Shown here: in pieces, positions 44,746-58,312 of the stretch | How positions within the stretch are numbered: position 1 is the stretch's first letter | Layout: the number at the start of each line of letters is the position of its first letter | From: Hypomyces perniciosus | Lineage: Eukaryota; Ascomycota; Sordariomycetes; Hypocreales; Hypocreaceae | Length of the DNA stretch: 64,000 nt | Direction of reading: 5' to 3' | Assembly: GCA_008477525.1 (NCBI GenBank) | Contig: SPDT01000005.1 | Coordinates: 2,542,001-2,606,000 of the forward strand | Position numbers and translations under genes: made by a program | The notes under the pieces: generated by a model | What the model was told of the DNA's origin: nothing | The model's database searches: none | The model's input: only the letters and a program-made list of their open reading frames with translations

Positions 44746-47155
44746 ATATTAGCACTTTTAGGATTTTTGGCTATCTAAAGCTATTCCTAGGCTTTTACTG
44801 TAAATACTATTGCAGTTATAGTAGTACTGCTACTATTTTTACTATTTTTAGTGATTGATATATACTATATAGTATATTCCCTATTTCGATAGGATATAGG
44901 TCTGACATTAGCAGTATGAGTCGACCAATTAGGGCTCCTAGCAGCCCTATTTCCTTAATTGAGGATAATAGCTCTCCCCAGCAGCAAAGGGATCTATTTA
45001 TTTAGGTGCAGAATATAGAACAAGAGCTTCAGGCATAGAGGGCTCTTACTGAGATAGTCAAGGCACAGTTAGAGGGTTAGAATAACACTATGACTCAGTT
45101 ATCTAATACTTTAGCTAGCCTAGCTGCTGCTATATCAGGGCTTCAATAATGGGCTACTAGTCTAATATAAGTTGATCCTATAGCCCCTATTTCAGTGCTG
45201 ATATAAGCTCCTACTCTTATTCCTATACCGATCCAGGTTCCATTTTTATCTATTCCTTAACCCTAAAATACTATTTCTACTCTAAATAGTAGTCTTATTA
45301 AAGAGGTATCAAAAAAGGTCTATAGCTTTCCAGAAAGCTATAAGCTAGTGGGCCCTGATAACTTTAATTAGTGGAAATAGTCCCTAAGTATTATGCTAAG
45401 GGCTATGGATTACTATGCCTTTATAGAAAATCCTATAGTTGCTGATTCCTTATCTGATTTAGAACAGGCCCTATTATTTATACTAATTAGGGATAGTTTA
45501 ACAGCTATTCCTGCTGTATTTATTGCTTGGATTTAAAGCATAAAAGAAGTATTTTTAGTATTAAAGAAATAATATAGTTACTTTAATACTTTACAGAGAG
45601 ATTCCCTTTATAGGGAATTTCATTTATTAAATTATAGTAATTATAAAGGATCTTTAGCTGAATTTAATGCTACTTTTCACGGCTTATTAGCTAAGCTAGC
45701 TATTTTAAAGGTTAATATTAATATACTAGACCAAGTAAATCAATATTTAAATTCCTTAGAAAAGACTTATCCTTAATGGGCTGAAAGAATTAAAGGAACT
45801 ATTAGATCTAGTAGAGCTATTGGGCAATTAACTGAAGGTTTTAATATTCAGTTTCTTATGGCAGATATATTAAAAGAGACTAGGAATCCATCTTTTACTG
45901 CTTACAAAGTTAATAAGGCCTCGGGCCCTTTTAAGTCCCCTAATCAAAAGCCAGCTTCTAATTCCAATAAAAGGAAAGGAAATCAGAAGAATCAAGGAAA
46001 TCAGAAGAACCAGAAGCAAACTACAGAGGATACTGCTTTTGCTAGCATATATTATCTAGCTATTAGGGAGCATAGCTTAGAAGAGCTATTAGAAGAGTCT
46101 TCTACTGAATCTATCAGCAGTTCAGATAGTAATCGAGATCTTTTATATACTCTAAACGCTAAAAAAGGAAAAAAGTCTTTTAATCCTTTTAAGCCTTCTA
46201 AATCTTCTAAAAAACCTAAAACCCCTAGACTTTCTATTCAAGATAGTCTATTATATGATACTGGATCTACAGTTTATATAGTTAATTCTAGGAAATAGTT
46301 TATAGACTATAGACCTAATAACAGGGACCTAGGTATTATCTATACTGGCGGGGGCCCTGTTACCCTTAAGGGAATAAGTATAGCCACTTTTAATATCCTT
46401 AATAAGGATAATAACTATAAAAAGATAAAATTACTAAATACCTTTTATTGCCTATAGTTAGATGTAAACCTTATGAGTGGTTTAAGGCATTACTAAGCTA
46501 GAGGATATATACAGTATAATACTCTTTTTATAAAAACTATATAGCTAATAGGGCTGCTAAATCCCTTAAAAAATGGTTTTTTCCTTACAATTAAAGGATA
46601 TACTACACTATACAGCTATATAAATACTTATAGAGCTTATAGCTCTATATAGGTTTAAATTCCTGCTATTAGCGAGGAAAAAGCTCGGGAATATATCGCT
46701 ATTCCAGAAGCAACAGCTTCGAAAAAACAACTAACTAGATCTAGTCCTAGGCTTATAAAGAAGAATAATCCTAAGGGAAAGGATCTCTCTAAACTCCCTG
46801 AAACCCTAGGCTAAGTGGAGGAAGAGGGGCCTCGTGTGCCCCTATTGCCTAAGGAAATAGGGGGGAATAAGCCTATAGAGGATACCCTTGTAGAGGAAAG
46901 GCCCTGTATGCCTAGGGAATCCTCTATTACTGAAGATCTAGAAGTTATTAAGCTATCTGAACTAGAGGGAGAGACTACTACCAGTCCTAGCTATAAGCTG
47001 CTGAAGCTAGCCCTTTTATAGCATAAAAGACTAGGTTATATTAGCTTAAGTCTACTGAAGAAGACTGCTAAAATAACTACTGGAATTCTTAACTTTAATT
47101 CTATTAAAGAGACTGAATTCTATTGCCTAGCGTATGATAAGGGAAAAGCTATTAG

Positions 47156-47562
47156 TGTGACGATCCGGGTTGATTCTCAAGGGATAAACCGAGGTTCGTG
47201 GGTTTATGTTGACAGAGAGGTCAAGGATAAATACTAAGTAGGGTAACGTAGTCACGATTCTGTAGAACAGGCAATTCTAGTGAATGCAATTGTTAACGAC
47301 TATCTAAGTAACTATACTAAATGAGTAATAAGCCAGTTGTATATATATAAAGGAAATCTATATATAATTACTGATATTCCGGTAAGCGTTGCTGCGATTA
47401 CTGCAATAGTATAGTAATCGAGTAAGTGATTATACTTTTTAATATAGTAAGCGTTTAAGTGATTACTTTTAGCGCAGTGATTACTTTTTAGTGATTGGTC
47501 GGTGTAACTGATATTCTCCTATGCCCCTGTAACCTGGTCTTCGATATAGTCGGGTCGTAATA
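47156..47562 (-). repeat. 3' LTR of Gypsy-E (left)
   Basis: Begins TGTGACGATCCGGG and ends CGTAATA (mutated CGTGACA). 407 bp. Confidence 0.92.
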
Positions 47563-47743
47563 TAATATCCCCCTCCTGTTGGTCTTGTCCTCAAGACCTG
47601 TTTAATCCCTTCCCTTTTCTTGTGCGTGATATCCTTTTTCCTGACTGTTTATTATATCTAACAGTTTACAGCCTATTCATGCCAAATCGACTTTCCGTTA
47701 TCGCAAACTTGCGGACTTAATTAATACTGACAGTTTTAACGTT

Positions 47744-48296
47744 ATGCCTTATTCTCATTGTCTCTCTCGCGGCCTAAAGTGTCGTATAAGCGACCGTTCT
47801 TTAAAATGCAGCGAGTGCGTTCGCGTTAGTCGTCTGTGTAATAGTGCGGGGGTTGCGTTGAGCTCTCGTATATTTCCCCGAAGTTTTTTTTTTCTTTTTC
47901 TTTTAGTGTTGTGGCGAAGACTGTTTTTTAGTGTTAAGTATTGTTTCTAAGTCGCAATGTCTTAATTCCGCTGAGGAGTTGGCGGAAGAACTTTTATTGC
48001 TTCGTTGTAAGGCCTTTCGCAAGGCCTAGGCGGAAATAGACGAGGCCTTGGATCGTTTAGAGCGTTTCTGTTGTCAGAAACGATAGCTGTGGACTAAGGG
48101 TAAGGAGATAGTCGAGCGTGGGTTGGAATCTTTAAATGAACTGGAAGATCTAGAGCGGCAGGAATCGGAAGTTCTTTTAGAGGTTTAGGACTTTCAGGGT
48201 ATTGATCTTCTTACTTTCAACGCCTTATTAAACCCTTTATTAAGAGGCTTAGATTTTAGTGGAATTGCTATAAAGTTGTCTAGGAGTGTTTAAAGT
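47744..48296 (+). pseudogene. Antisense accessory ORF of Gypsy-E (Cys cluster plus coiled coil)
   Basis: It runs opposite to the element's gag-pol, between pol and the 3' LTR. It starts MPYSHCLSRGLKCR, followed by LKCSECVRVSRLC, a spacing of five cysteines that looks like a small zinc-binding cluster; a sixth may have been lost at the third codon (Tyr). After a T-rich stretch that could be an intron (GTATAT at about 47869, acceptor near 47905) or decay, the other frame continues from about 47957 as SAEELAEELLLLR... and RGLESLNELEDLE, a predicted coiled coil, with three stops of RIP type. I recall similar Cys-cluster/coiled-coil hypothetical proteins as widespread in ascomycete genomes near Gypsy elements; that is memory, not a search. 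Confidence 0.6.
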
Positions 48297-48299
48297 GTT

Positions 48300-51200
48300 C
48301 TTTAAGTTCCCAGGAGTTATATTTTTCCCTATAGTTTTTCTATTTTACTAAATACTGGCGTTTATTGGCTTTTATTCTTATAGCTTTAATTTCCTTAATT
48401 TTATATTCTTCTTTAACCGGTAAGACCTCGATTAAATCTATAATTAGTCCGTTCTTTAATTTATCTTGTAATGCTTTCTTAAATAGTAAAATATAAAATA
48501 CTAGGTGAATTTAAATACTGTTTAATAGTATAAGTTTATAAGTAACTTTTAAAATAACTTTTTTAACTGGGTAAAGTCTGAGTTTTTTAAAATCTAATTT
48601 ATCGCTTAGTTGTATTATTTTAATATTTGCAGTCTTTTTTCCTAGCAAATAATAGTATAGGTAAACTATATCTCCTTTTTTAAAGATTAGTCCTTTTAAT
48701 TTATATTTATTGGTATACTTCTTTATTCTTTTTTATATAAAGTAAAGGTATATTTATATTTCTTTATATAACTGCTTTATATTTTCAGCTTTAATTTATA
48801 CTTTATTAATATATAGTCCTTTCTTTAGCGCTTTATATATATTTAATATAAAGCTATAGTTAATGTATATAGGGCTAAGTCTAGTTAACTTTAAAATATT
48901 ACTATTATAGGATATTTATGCAATTGGTAGCTTCTTTACCTAATTATTTTAGTTAAAGTTAATATAACTTCTTAGATAGGCTTTAATAATCTAGTTAATG
49001 CATTCTATTTAACCATTTATTTATAGGTAATATATAGTATTAAGTTTATAATTTATACTTAACTGATTTATAAATGCTTGTTAGAATTTAAATGTAAAGG
49101 TTAATCTTTAATTAGAAATAATCTTGGCTAGAATTATATAGTTGGCTGTAATAAATTGCAAGAATATATAAGCTAGTGTTTCTATATCTATTGCTTTTTT
49201 ATATAGCAGGAAGTAAAAGTATTTAGTAAATTAATCTATAATTATTAAAATACTATTATATTTAATCTTTAATCCTAGTTTAATAAATAGTAGTAGTTTA
49301 ATAATAAAGTTTAATAAAATTAATTCTTATAATTATTTTAATACTGGTAAGGGTTAAAGTTTACTGTATAGTTTATATTTTAAGGGTTTAACTGTTTTAT
49401 AAGTTATATAGTAAGAAATAATATTTTATACTACTTTCTTAAACCCTTAAAACTTAAAATACCTTTATATTTATTTACAGGTCTTGCAAATACTTTTATA
49501 TCTATATACTAGGTATTAATAAACTTTTATAATTATATTTTTCTAAAGTTTATCTAGGATTTAGATTTTTCTATTTTATTATTAAATTCCTTTTTTATTA
49601 AACTCTATATCTTTTAGGAATCTGTTATTATCTTAAGTAATATAGTGCTCTTTAATGCATTATAGTATCATATTATTACTAGATACTTTATATATAACTT
49701 AAAGTGCTATTTGTTAATAATATCCTTTAAGGGTCTGTTTTAAGATCTGCCTAGTATACTTAATCTTTCCTTGGTTATAATCGGCTTATCTGCTAAGCGC
49801 GTCTGCTTATCTATTTTTAAATCCTTTTCGGTAGATTAAAATATAGTTAAATTTTAAGAGATATTCTATATAGCGGATCTGCCTTTTAAAGAGTTATTAA
49901 ACTGTCGCGAAATATATAATATTCTTATAGTTAATGTATACTTTAACTTTATATATTCCTTTTAACAGGTAGTATCGCTATTCTTTAAATATAAGGATAA
50001 TAGCAAGGAATTTTTTATTATATATTAGGTAATTCAATTCTGCGCTATATAGTGCTTTAAAGTAAAAGGCAATAGGGCGTAGCTTACTGTTTTTGTCCTT
50101 TTAACTAAGTTAAGCTTTTATAGTAAAGTTAAAAGTATCTGTTTTAACTTCTATTTCCTTGGATAGGTTAAATATAATAAATATAGGTTTTTCTAAAATA
50201 AGCTGCTTAAGTCTATTAAATATATCCTATATATTTAATGCCTATAGAAACTTTTAATCCTTTTTAGTAAATTTATAAAGAGTCTGTATAATACTTTTAT
50301 AGTTTTTAATAAATTATTAATAATAGTTAATAAATCTTAAAAAGCTTTAAACTTCCTTAACTATTATAGGTATAGGCTAGTCTTTTACTGCTTATACCTT
50401 TAATAGATTTATGCGAATTTCTTTAAGGGTAATAATATACTTTAAAAAAGTAACTTTTTGCGTATAGAATTTGCATTTCTTTAATTCTATAAGTAGTTTA
50501 ATATTTTATAGTGTCTATAATACTTTATAAATATATGCTTTATATTCTTTAAAGGTATTTAAGAAGATTAGGATATTATCTAGGTAAATAACTATAAAGA
50601 TGTTAAGGTACTCCTTTAATATATTATTAATTATTTTTTAGAACGTTGTAGGGGCATTAATAAGACCGAAAGGTATAACTAGGTATTCGAATAAGCTGTA
50701 CTTAGTTTGAAAGGCGGTTATTTATTTATATCTTTCCTTAATTTAAATAAGGTTATAAGCGCCTTTAAAGTCTAGCGCTGTAAACCACTTTTTCCTATAT
50801 AGTCTATCCTGTAATTTTATAATTAATAGTAGTAGAGTTTTATCTTTAATAGTGGCTTTATTAAATTGTCAGTAATTTATAATTAACTGTAGTTTGCCTC
50901 TTTTCTTTAATATAAATATAATAGGATAGCCTGCTTTTAATAAAGAGGGTCAAATATACCTTTTAGCTAATATATCGTTTAAATAGTTATATAGGCTTTT
51001 AAGCTTTTTTTTATTTAGATTGTAAATTTTATGGAAGGTAGTGCTTGTATTATCTTTAAGCTTAATTATATAGTCTTATTAACTGTGTTCTAGTAGTTTA
51101 GTATTAAGTGTTTCCTTAAATAGTTTATTATACTTCTAGTATTCTTTAAGGATGTTCTGCAGTCATTCTAGTAATACTGCTGTTTTAGGGCTTTTTATCT

Positions 51201-54200
51201 TAAGCATTTCGTTAATATTATTAAATGCTTTCTGTAAAAAGGCAATTATTTTTCGGATTTATCTATCCTTTCCTTTACTTTATTTAAATTTTATTTTGAG
51301 GTAAATAGTTTCTGTAATTAAATTAAAGGTAACTTTCTTAGTTCCTTTCTTCGGTATACCTAGGGGTTTTATATAGGATTTCTGCCCTATAGCTAAGGCC
51401 TTTCTAATAGTTTTAATCGCTAGGGAAGCTTTGCTATTGCGCTAATAGAGCTGGCTGTTCTCCCAGTTAATATTAAGGTTATTGCGTTTCAACTAAGGAT
51501 AACCGAGAATAATATTATACCTATCGATGTTCGCTATATTATAAAGAACTACTCCTTTACGTTTAGCGATTTTAAGTTTAAGATAATTAGTCTTTCGCTT
51601 AACCTATCCGTTATTGTATATAAAGGCTCCTCCTTCTGCCTAATAAAGTTAATATAGTCTAGTTTTCTCTTTCTAAGGCAACTATAGGCGATTTACAGTT
51701 ATAGGTGCAATAAAATTGCCTATTGCTCTGCTATCTACTAATATATATAGCCGATATCCCTTAACTATTATCTTTAATTTAAAATATAATAAATCCTTGT
51801 TATTACTTTTATTATCTAATATTTTAAGAGATATAATTCGTCGATTATTACTTTATAGCCCTTTTACAGGTAATATTAATTATTTCCTGATTCTTCTTTT
51901 CTTGCATATATTTTACAGTTAATCGGGGTTCCTTAAAGTAAATACTACTTTCTTTTATTATAAGCAGTTCCTTTATAGGTAATAAAGTTAAACTAGTTTC
52001 TCTACAGCTCTTTTATAATTTAATTAATCTCTTTATCCTTTAAGGTAGGTTTATACCCTATATACTTTTACATTCGCTATTTTTAAAGTTTTTCTTATAG
52101 ATAGGTAATGCATTTATCCTTTTAATAGTATATATAGTTTGGCGATAAATATAGGGTATTATTAGCTTATTATAAATACTAATTTTGCAATTTATTTCGC
52201 TTATATATAATATACCTTAGGCTATCGCACTCTAAGTAGTATTATTAATTGCACTTAAACCTTCCGTTATAGCGGAAGTGCCACTCTATTAGTTTCTCCT
52301 ATTAATAGATATAATATCCTTTAAACTCGCATCCTTTAAGTTTTTATAGCTAATGATATTCCTTTAGGGTTTTAGTATCTGGTTTAATAATAATAATTTT
52401 AAAGTCTTGGTACTATATAGTTATAATCTATTCTTTAAAAGCGTTATAATCTTATACCTATTTTATAAAGTGGAATAGGATTCTAATCGGGAATATATTA
52501 TACTTTACTTTCTCTCGAAAATATACTATATACCTATATATAATATAAATGACCTAAGATATAGTGTAGTGCTCTTTATAAATAGGGTTATTTACAGTAT
52601 AGTCTCCTTATATATAGAAATATACAGGTTTTTTGCGTATAGTTAGAGTAACTAGGATAGCTTTGACAGCTATTTTATTATTAGCTTTATTTTGCGTGTA
52701 GAGCTGTCTATATAGGCATAGGTTTAACCTATTTTACTGTATACCTATAGTAACTCTTTTAACTAGGTTTAAGTAGTATTTATTTAGCTTATCTTTAAAG
52801 TTACTGTTTATAGGTAATATATTTTCTAGTTCTAAAGGTATAGCACTATATAGTAATAGTCTATATTATAAAAGGTTATTTTTATCTTTATTATTAGAGT
52901 TATTGCTGCTGGTTTATCCTTTATTGCCTGTAGTAATTTAGTTAAAATGTTAGTAGTTAATTATAGCGATTATTTATTTATCCAGGATACTGTTATTTTT
53001 ATTTAACTTTATATAGCTAAAGTTTAGGTATTATTCTATTAATTTATTTAGGCGTAGTAAGTATTTATTTACTTTATCCTCTTTAAGAATACTTTTAAAA
53101 GTTAAGGATCTAGGTCTTAACTAGTATCCCTTTTAGTTTATTATAAATATCTTTTTAGGTTGTTTTAGGTATTATCTGCTTTTGTCTTTACTGGATTTAT
53201 AAATAAGGCAGCTATTATTATAGTATATAGTCTAGCTAAATAATATATAATTGGTAGTCTTTAAAACTATATTAACTTTTTATCTAGGTTTTAGCGCAGG
53301 CTTTTAGGGTTTATTAGTTTTCGGCTTTTATAGAGCTTTACAGTCCTTTAAGAAATATCCTAGTTTATTACAGTTATAACAGATAACCTTTACCTTTCCC
53401 TTTTAAATAATATTTAAATCTATTCGACTAGGTCTTTTATTATTAAAGCTAGCGATATATTTTTATTGCTTTTTGCTTTAGTTTATATATCCTTAATACT
53501 TATAAACTTATTTAGATTACTATTATCCTTTCTTTATATTTAAATAGAGTTTATAAAGTAAATTGTCTATATTTATATATTTTTTAATAAACTTAATAAT
53601 GCCTTTATTGCAGGAAAACTTATAGGCTTTTTTTTTAACTTTTAGCTTAAGTCTATTATAAAAGCGTTTAATAAAGGCAGAGTTTCCCTATTTAACTTTA
53701 AAAGTATAGTTCTTAAAGTATATAGTATAATTAAAGTATTTTCCTTTCTAGATTAAGTTTATAAGTTTATTTTCTATAGTGTATTCTTTATTAATATTAT
53801 TAAAGATATTCTTTAATTCTTTTTTAAAGCGATTATAATTAGCGAATATAGTTTACGTTTATTTATTAATATCGGCTCTGTTATTAAAGAAATCCCTTTA
53901 AGTAAGTTTAAACCACTTTAAGGCATTCCCTTTAAGTTATCTAGCAGCTAAAAGAACCTTACTAATCTTTATATTAAGGCTGGTTAGGAAATAGGTAAAA
54001 TAGTTGTATAGTTAAATGAGAAATGGTTAAAGTGCTATAGTATTTCTATTAAAGTGCTTAAAGGGTTATATCTTAAGCGATTCTCTTAAGTCCCTTAAAG
54101 GTCAGTTTCCTTTAAAGTTTAGTATAGGGTTTAGGTTAGGTATAGGCGGCGCTTAATTCTATAAGTTTATAATAATTGCTTACTGTTAGTGAATTATTTA

Positions 54201-54455
54201 GTTAAGCCTAGCGTTTTTAGTAATTAAATACTAATAGCGTTACTTTTATTCTACGCGGTTGGCTTCTATATATTAAAAGGCTTCTTCTATATAGATATAG
54301 AGTTATTCCGTTTTATCGACTTTATCTTTATCTTCGCTTCTACTTATATTATTATCTCTGTTATTATCCTGCCCTTAGCGAGGAGGTAGAATAGAGGGTA
54401 GAGTATTAGGGTTATTAGAAGAGGATACTGCAGCAGACATACTTGCGATATTACT
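48300..54455 (-). pseudogene. Gypsy-E gag-pol remnants
   Basis: Minus-strand gag begins near 54440; the knuckle reads C-Y-N-C...Y...C with the His replaced. RT motif IYLDNILIF near 50550-50600. Many in-frame stops. Sequence between about 48300 and 50500 corresponds to RNase H, integrase and the C-terminus, too damaged for exact limits. Confidence 0.8.
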
Positions 54456-54494
54456 TAGGATTCTTAGTGGCCTTTTAAATAAGAGTCGTTAATG

Positions 54495-54901
54495 TATAAT
54501 AATCCGGATTAATTCTTAAAGGATAAACTGAGGTTTATAGGTTTATGTTAATAGAGAGGTTAAGGATAAATACTAAGCAGGGTAATATAGTTACAATTCT
54601 ATAGAATAGGCGATTCTGGTAAATGCAATTGTTAACGACTGTTTAAGTAACTATACTAAATAAGTGATAAGCTAGTTGTATATATATAAAGGAAATCTAT
54701 ATATAATTACTGATGTTCTGGTGAGTGTTGCTGCGATTACTGTAATAATATAGTGATCGAGTAAGTGATTATACTTTTTAGTGTAGTGAGCGTTTAAGTG
54801 ATTACTTTTAGCGCGGTAATCACTTCTTGGTAATTGGTTGGTGTAACCGATATTTTCCCATGCCCCTGTAACCTGGTCTTTGATATAGTCGGGTCGTGAC
54901 A
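54495..54901 (-). repeat. 5' LTR of Gypsy-E (right)
   Basis: Begins TATAATAATCCGG and ends CGTGACA; each LTR has kept the end the other lost. 407 bp, no length change. Confidence 0.92.
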
Positions 54902-57731
54902 ATTAGGAGGCTTAATTTAAAGCCAATTCCCGATCTACTAGCCTCTCTAGATTGCCTAGAAGCTGATACTTTCTTTATAAAGCCAATACCTTATAATAAG
55001 GCCCCTATTAGTCTTTTAATTATCGATAGAAAATCAAGATATAGGTGGCTATTCCTTTTAAGAGATTATAGTGGACCCACCCTTTTAGCTACTATACAAG
55101 GCTTTATAAATAGCCTGAAAACGCAGTATAACCGGTATCCTAAGGAATTTCATTATAATAGCAGAAAGGAAATTAATTAGGAACTTTAGACCTGGTTTTT
55201 TTCTTTAGGAATTACATATTCCTATAGCGGCCTTTATATTTACGAACAGAATGGTTTAATAGAATGCTCTATTAGAGTTTTATTAGATAGGCTATAGGCT
55301 ACTATTATAGCGGCTAACCTGCCGCTATATCTCTGGAATTTTATTATTACTGCAGTTTTTAAATTAGTTAACTATACAGCTATTACTAATAGGGACTCCA
55401 CCCCTTATTAAGAATTGTATAAAGACCTAGACCTTAATAAAGATCATAAACCTGATCTGCGAAGATATAGGATTATTAGCTTTTATTGTAAAGTATTTGT
55501 TCTATAAGAATAAAGGGCCAAGGGCTATAAATTAGCCCCTAAGACTAAAACTGGGAGACTATTAGCAGTTTTAGGTAGTAATACCTATTTTATCTATATC
55601 CCAACTAGATATACAGTCTTTAAATCGTTAACTATAAAGCTGTATAAAGATAAGATTCCTGAGCTTCAAATCCTAAAGCCCACTACAGGTCAGGATAATA
55701 AGGAATTAGAGGGAGAAATAGAGCTAGATTCTATAGATTAAATGATTCCTAGCTCTCAGGATATTAATCCCTTACTCCCTGACCCTATTCCAGAGGGAGT
55801 ACCTACTACTATTCCCCCTATTCCTATACCAGTTATACAAGACTCTGCAGTTATAGAGGATCCTATAGATATAGATATATCCCATTTTCTCTATAATAGC
55901 GTTAAAAAGCTAGCCTTTCCAGCTACTGCAGCACAAGACCTATAAACGCTTAAGCAAGTACTTTATAGTCCTAATAAGACTAAATGGCTAAGAGCGATTT
56001 ATAGCGAATTTAACCAGCTAGTTAAATAATACACCTTTGCTTTTATTAAGTATAATAGTATTCCTAAAGGCAGGAATCCTATTACTAGTCGATTAGTCTT
56101 AAAGACTAAGAAAGACCAAAATAATAAAATAGTAAAATTTAAAGCTAGGCTAGTTGCTAAGGGTTTTCAACAACTAGAAGGAATAGATTTCAACCAAACG
56201 TTCGCCTTAACAGCTGTTCCTTTTACCTGGCGGCTCCTATTAGCCCTAGCTACTATCTATAACTGGGAAATCGAACAAATTAACTTTATTGGTGTATTCC
56301 TTAACGGGATACTTAAGGAAACTATCTTCCTCAACTTTCCTAAAGGATTTAAAGACTATGCCAGTCAAGCTTCCCTTAAGATTAAGTCTATTCTTAGAAA
56401 GCTGGGTTATAACCCTGATATAGATTAGGTTATTCAGTTACAGAAAGCTCTTTACAGCCTGAAACAGTCCCCTAAAGAATAGTAACAGGCTTTACAAGCC
56501 TTAGGAAATAAACTAGGATATAATCCTTTAATTTCTAACTCTACTATTCTCTATAATCTAAATAACAGTATTTTTATTGTTATTTATGTAGATAACTGTC
56601 TTTTTATTAAACTAGATAAAGAAGCTATAGCCTAGCTAAAGCTAGCTTTTAATAAAGTCTATACTATAAAAGATAAAGGCCCTGCCTTTTTCTTTTTAAA
56701 GGTTTAAATAGTTAGGGATAAAAAAAAAGGCCTTTTTTAACTTTCCTAGAAATAGTATATTACTAAAACTATAGAGTTTTTTAACCTTTAAAACTCTAAG
56801 CCTATCTAATTACCCCTGCAGCCCTCTATTTTAGCTAATAAAACTATAACTAAACTAGATAAAGCTAATACTAAGCTTTTTTAAGCTATTATTAATACTA
56901 TTATCTACTTAACAATTTATACTCGAGTAGATACCAGCTTTCCAGTCTAGTAGCTAGCTAGACAATTTCAAGGCCTTTATAAAGAGCACTTAAACGCAGC
57001 CCGCAACCTATTACAGTATTTAAATAGTACCCAGGATCTAGCTATTTAATATACTAGAAAATCTAGTCTTATATTTATTAGTTATTGTGATAGTGATTTT
57101 GCTAGGGATAAAGAATCAAGCAAATCGACTTATAGCTATATTATTATAGTTACTAATAGGCCAATTAGCTGGAAATCAAAAAGGGGCTTAACTATCTGTC
57201 TTTTTACGCTAAAAGCAGAGTTTATAGCTCTTATAGAAGCTATCAGGGAGATTCAGTGGCTTATTGGCCTATATAAAGAGGTAGATTAACCAATTATACA
57301 GCTAATCTCTTTACTTAACGATAATAAAGGTGCTATTTCTACCTTAAATAACCCTACCCTTTATAATTGAACAAAACATACTTTATTGCAGTTTAATTAT
57401 ATTAGGGAACAGGTTAAAAATAGCGTTATTACAGTTAACTATCTGGAAACTAGTAAAATGGTTACTAACGGGCTTACTAAGCCTCTTCCAGGTCCGAAAT
57501 TAAGGAATTTTATAAATCTCCTTAATCTTAAGATTTTACCTAAGGTATATACCTAAGGTTCTTACCCTTCTTATAGCTAATAGCTATTTTATAGCTATTT
57601 AGCTATCCTTATTATTTTATCCTTAGCTATATTAGCTATCCTTTTATTTTTTTATATTCTAGTTACTTTCCTATATCTAAATCCTATATCTACTTTAAAG
57701 TTATATAGGATAGTATCTATTCTAGAGGGAG

Positions 57732-58312
57732 TGTTAAAAAGGAGGGCTAAAAAGTAAGGATTTTAGTGTATTTGGGTAACCTTCCTATTCTGGCTAGACC
57801 CGGAATTAGGCCCGATGCTAGGACCGAGTTCCGGAGGAACTTTGGTGTAAGTCAGGAAATTTCTGTTATCTTCAACAATAACAATTAAGCTAGGACCAGC
57901 TACCCCGCCTACCCTAGACTCAATACAATGGCCATAATGGCTATTGTGAAAAATCTGACTAAAATGGTTTCCCGTTTGTATGGCCGTAAGTCGATTTGAC
58001 CGATTTTATATATAAATGAATTTTGCGGAAAATAGGAATGCAGCCACGAACCCAATTCTGCCACCGTATACCTATTGTTAGGTCGGAGGACTATTGTAGA
58101 AGACAAAGCTATTGTTCATACAATTTACTTTTATACCAGCCGCATATACACTAGATATTCTATAGCTTCTAGCTATTAGATCGTTTACAATTCAATTGTT
58201 TATCTATTGTTAACCTAACTAGACTCTTAGTCGTTTCCTTATTGCTGCGTTGGGTGCACCTTCCTAGAAGCTGCACTTAAATAAGGTTCAATATAACCTT
58301 GTTATTTTAACA
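57732..58312 (+). repeat. 3' LTR of Copia-D
   Basis: 581 bp, colinear with the 5' LTR; scattered differences are nearly all C/T or G/A. Followed by ATTAT. Confidence 0.93.

Larger units (their letters stand above)
47156..54901 (-). mobile_element. Gypsy-E: LTR retrotransposon inside Copia-D
   Basis: 7,746 bp with 407-bp LTRs at 47156-47562 and 54495-54901 and perfect duplications ATTAG (47151-47155, 54902-54906). The minus strand reads from the right LTR: a gag start MSAAVSSSNN near 54440, a damaged CCHC knuckle (His now Tyr) near 53340-53390, RT with YLDN near 50550-50600, and pol C-terminal sequence down to about 48300. Between pol and the left LTR lies an antisense (+) accessory ORF (47744-48296). 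The insertion splits the Copia-D pol between pre-integrase and integrase. Confidence 0.92.
44915..57555 (+). pseudogene. Copia-D gag-pol remnants (split by Gypsy-E)
   Basis: The best-preserved parts are 45858-46298 (gag end into protease, with a Lys/Asn-rich linker and YDTGSTVYIV), 54905-55180 (integrase) and 56040-57555 (RT-RNase H). Motifs include LVAKGFQQLEGIDF, a KALYSLKQSP-type Copia stretch, and DSDFARDKESSKST leading into TKAEF-like RNase H sequence. Stops replace Gln/Trp codons and the RT site reads YVDN instead of YVDD. Confidence 0.87.
43975..58312 (+). mobile_element. Copia-D: LTR retrotransposon inserted in Gypsy-C
   Basis: 581-bp LTRs at 43975-44555 and 57732-58312 with perfect duplications ATTAT (43970-43974, 58313-58317). 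Immediately after the 5' LTR, GGTTATAAGCCCGGGAG (44556-44572) matches a mutated half initiator-tRNA primer site. Reading +: gag (about 44915-46230), protease with YDTGS (near 46258), GAG-pre-integrase (near 47030), then, after the Gypsy-E insertion at 47156-54901, integrase (54905-55600), RT (56040-56850, site YVDN) and RNase H (57080-57470). Without Gypsy-E it would be about 6.6 kb. It is less degraded than Copia-F, with several open stretches of 60-150 codons remaining. Confidence 0.92.

Noticed and set aside
44595..44858. 87-codon ORF rich in Ser, Tyr and Ala
   Set aside because: It is produced by a 66-bp tandem duplication in the Copia-D leader between primer site and gag.
46815..47021. 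Open frame of 68 codons considered as an independent gene
   Set aside because: It lies in frame order between the Copia-D protease and pre-integrase parts and belongs to that element's pol.
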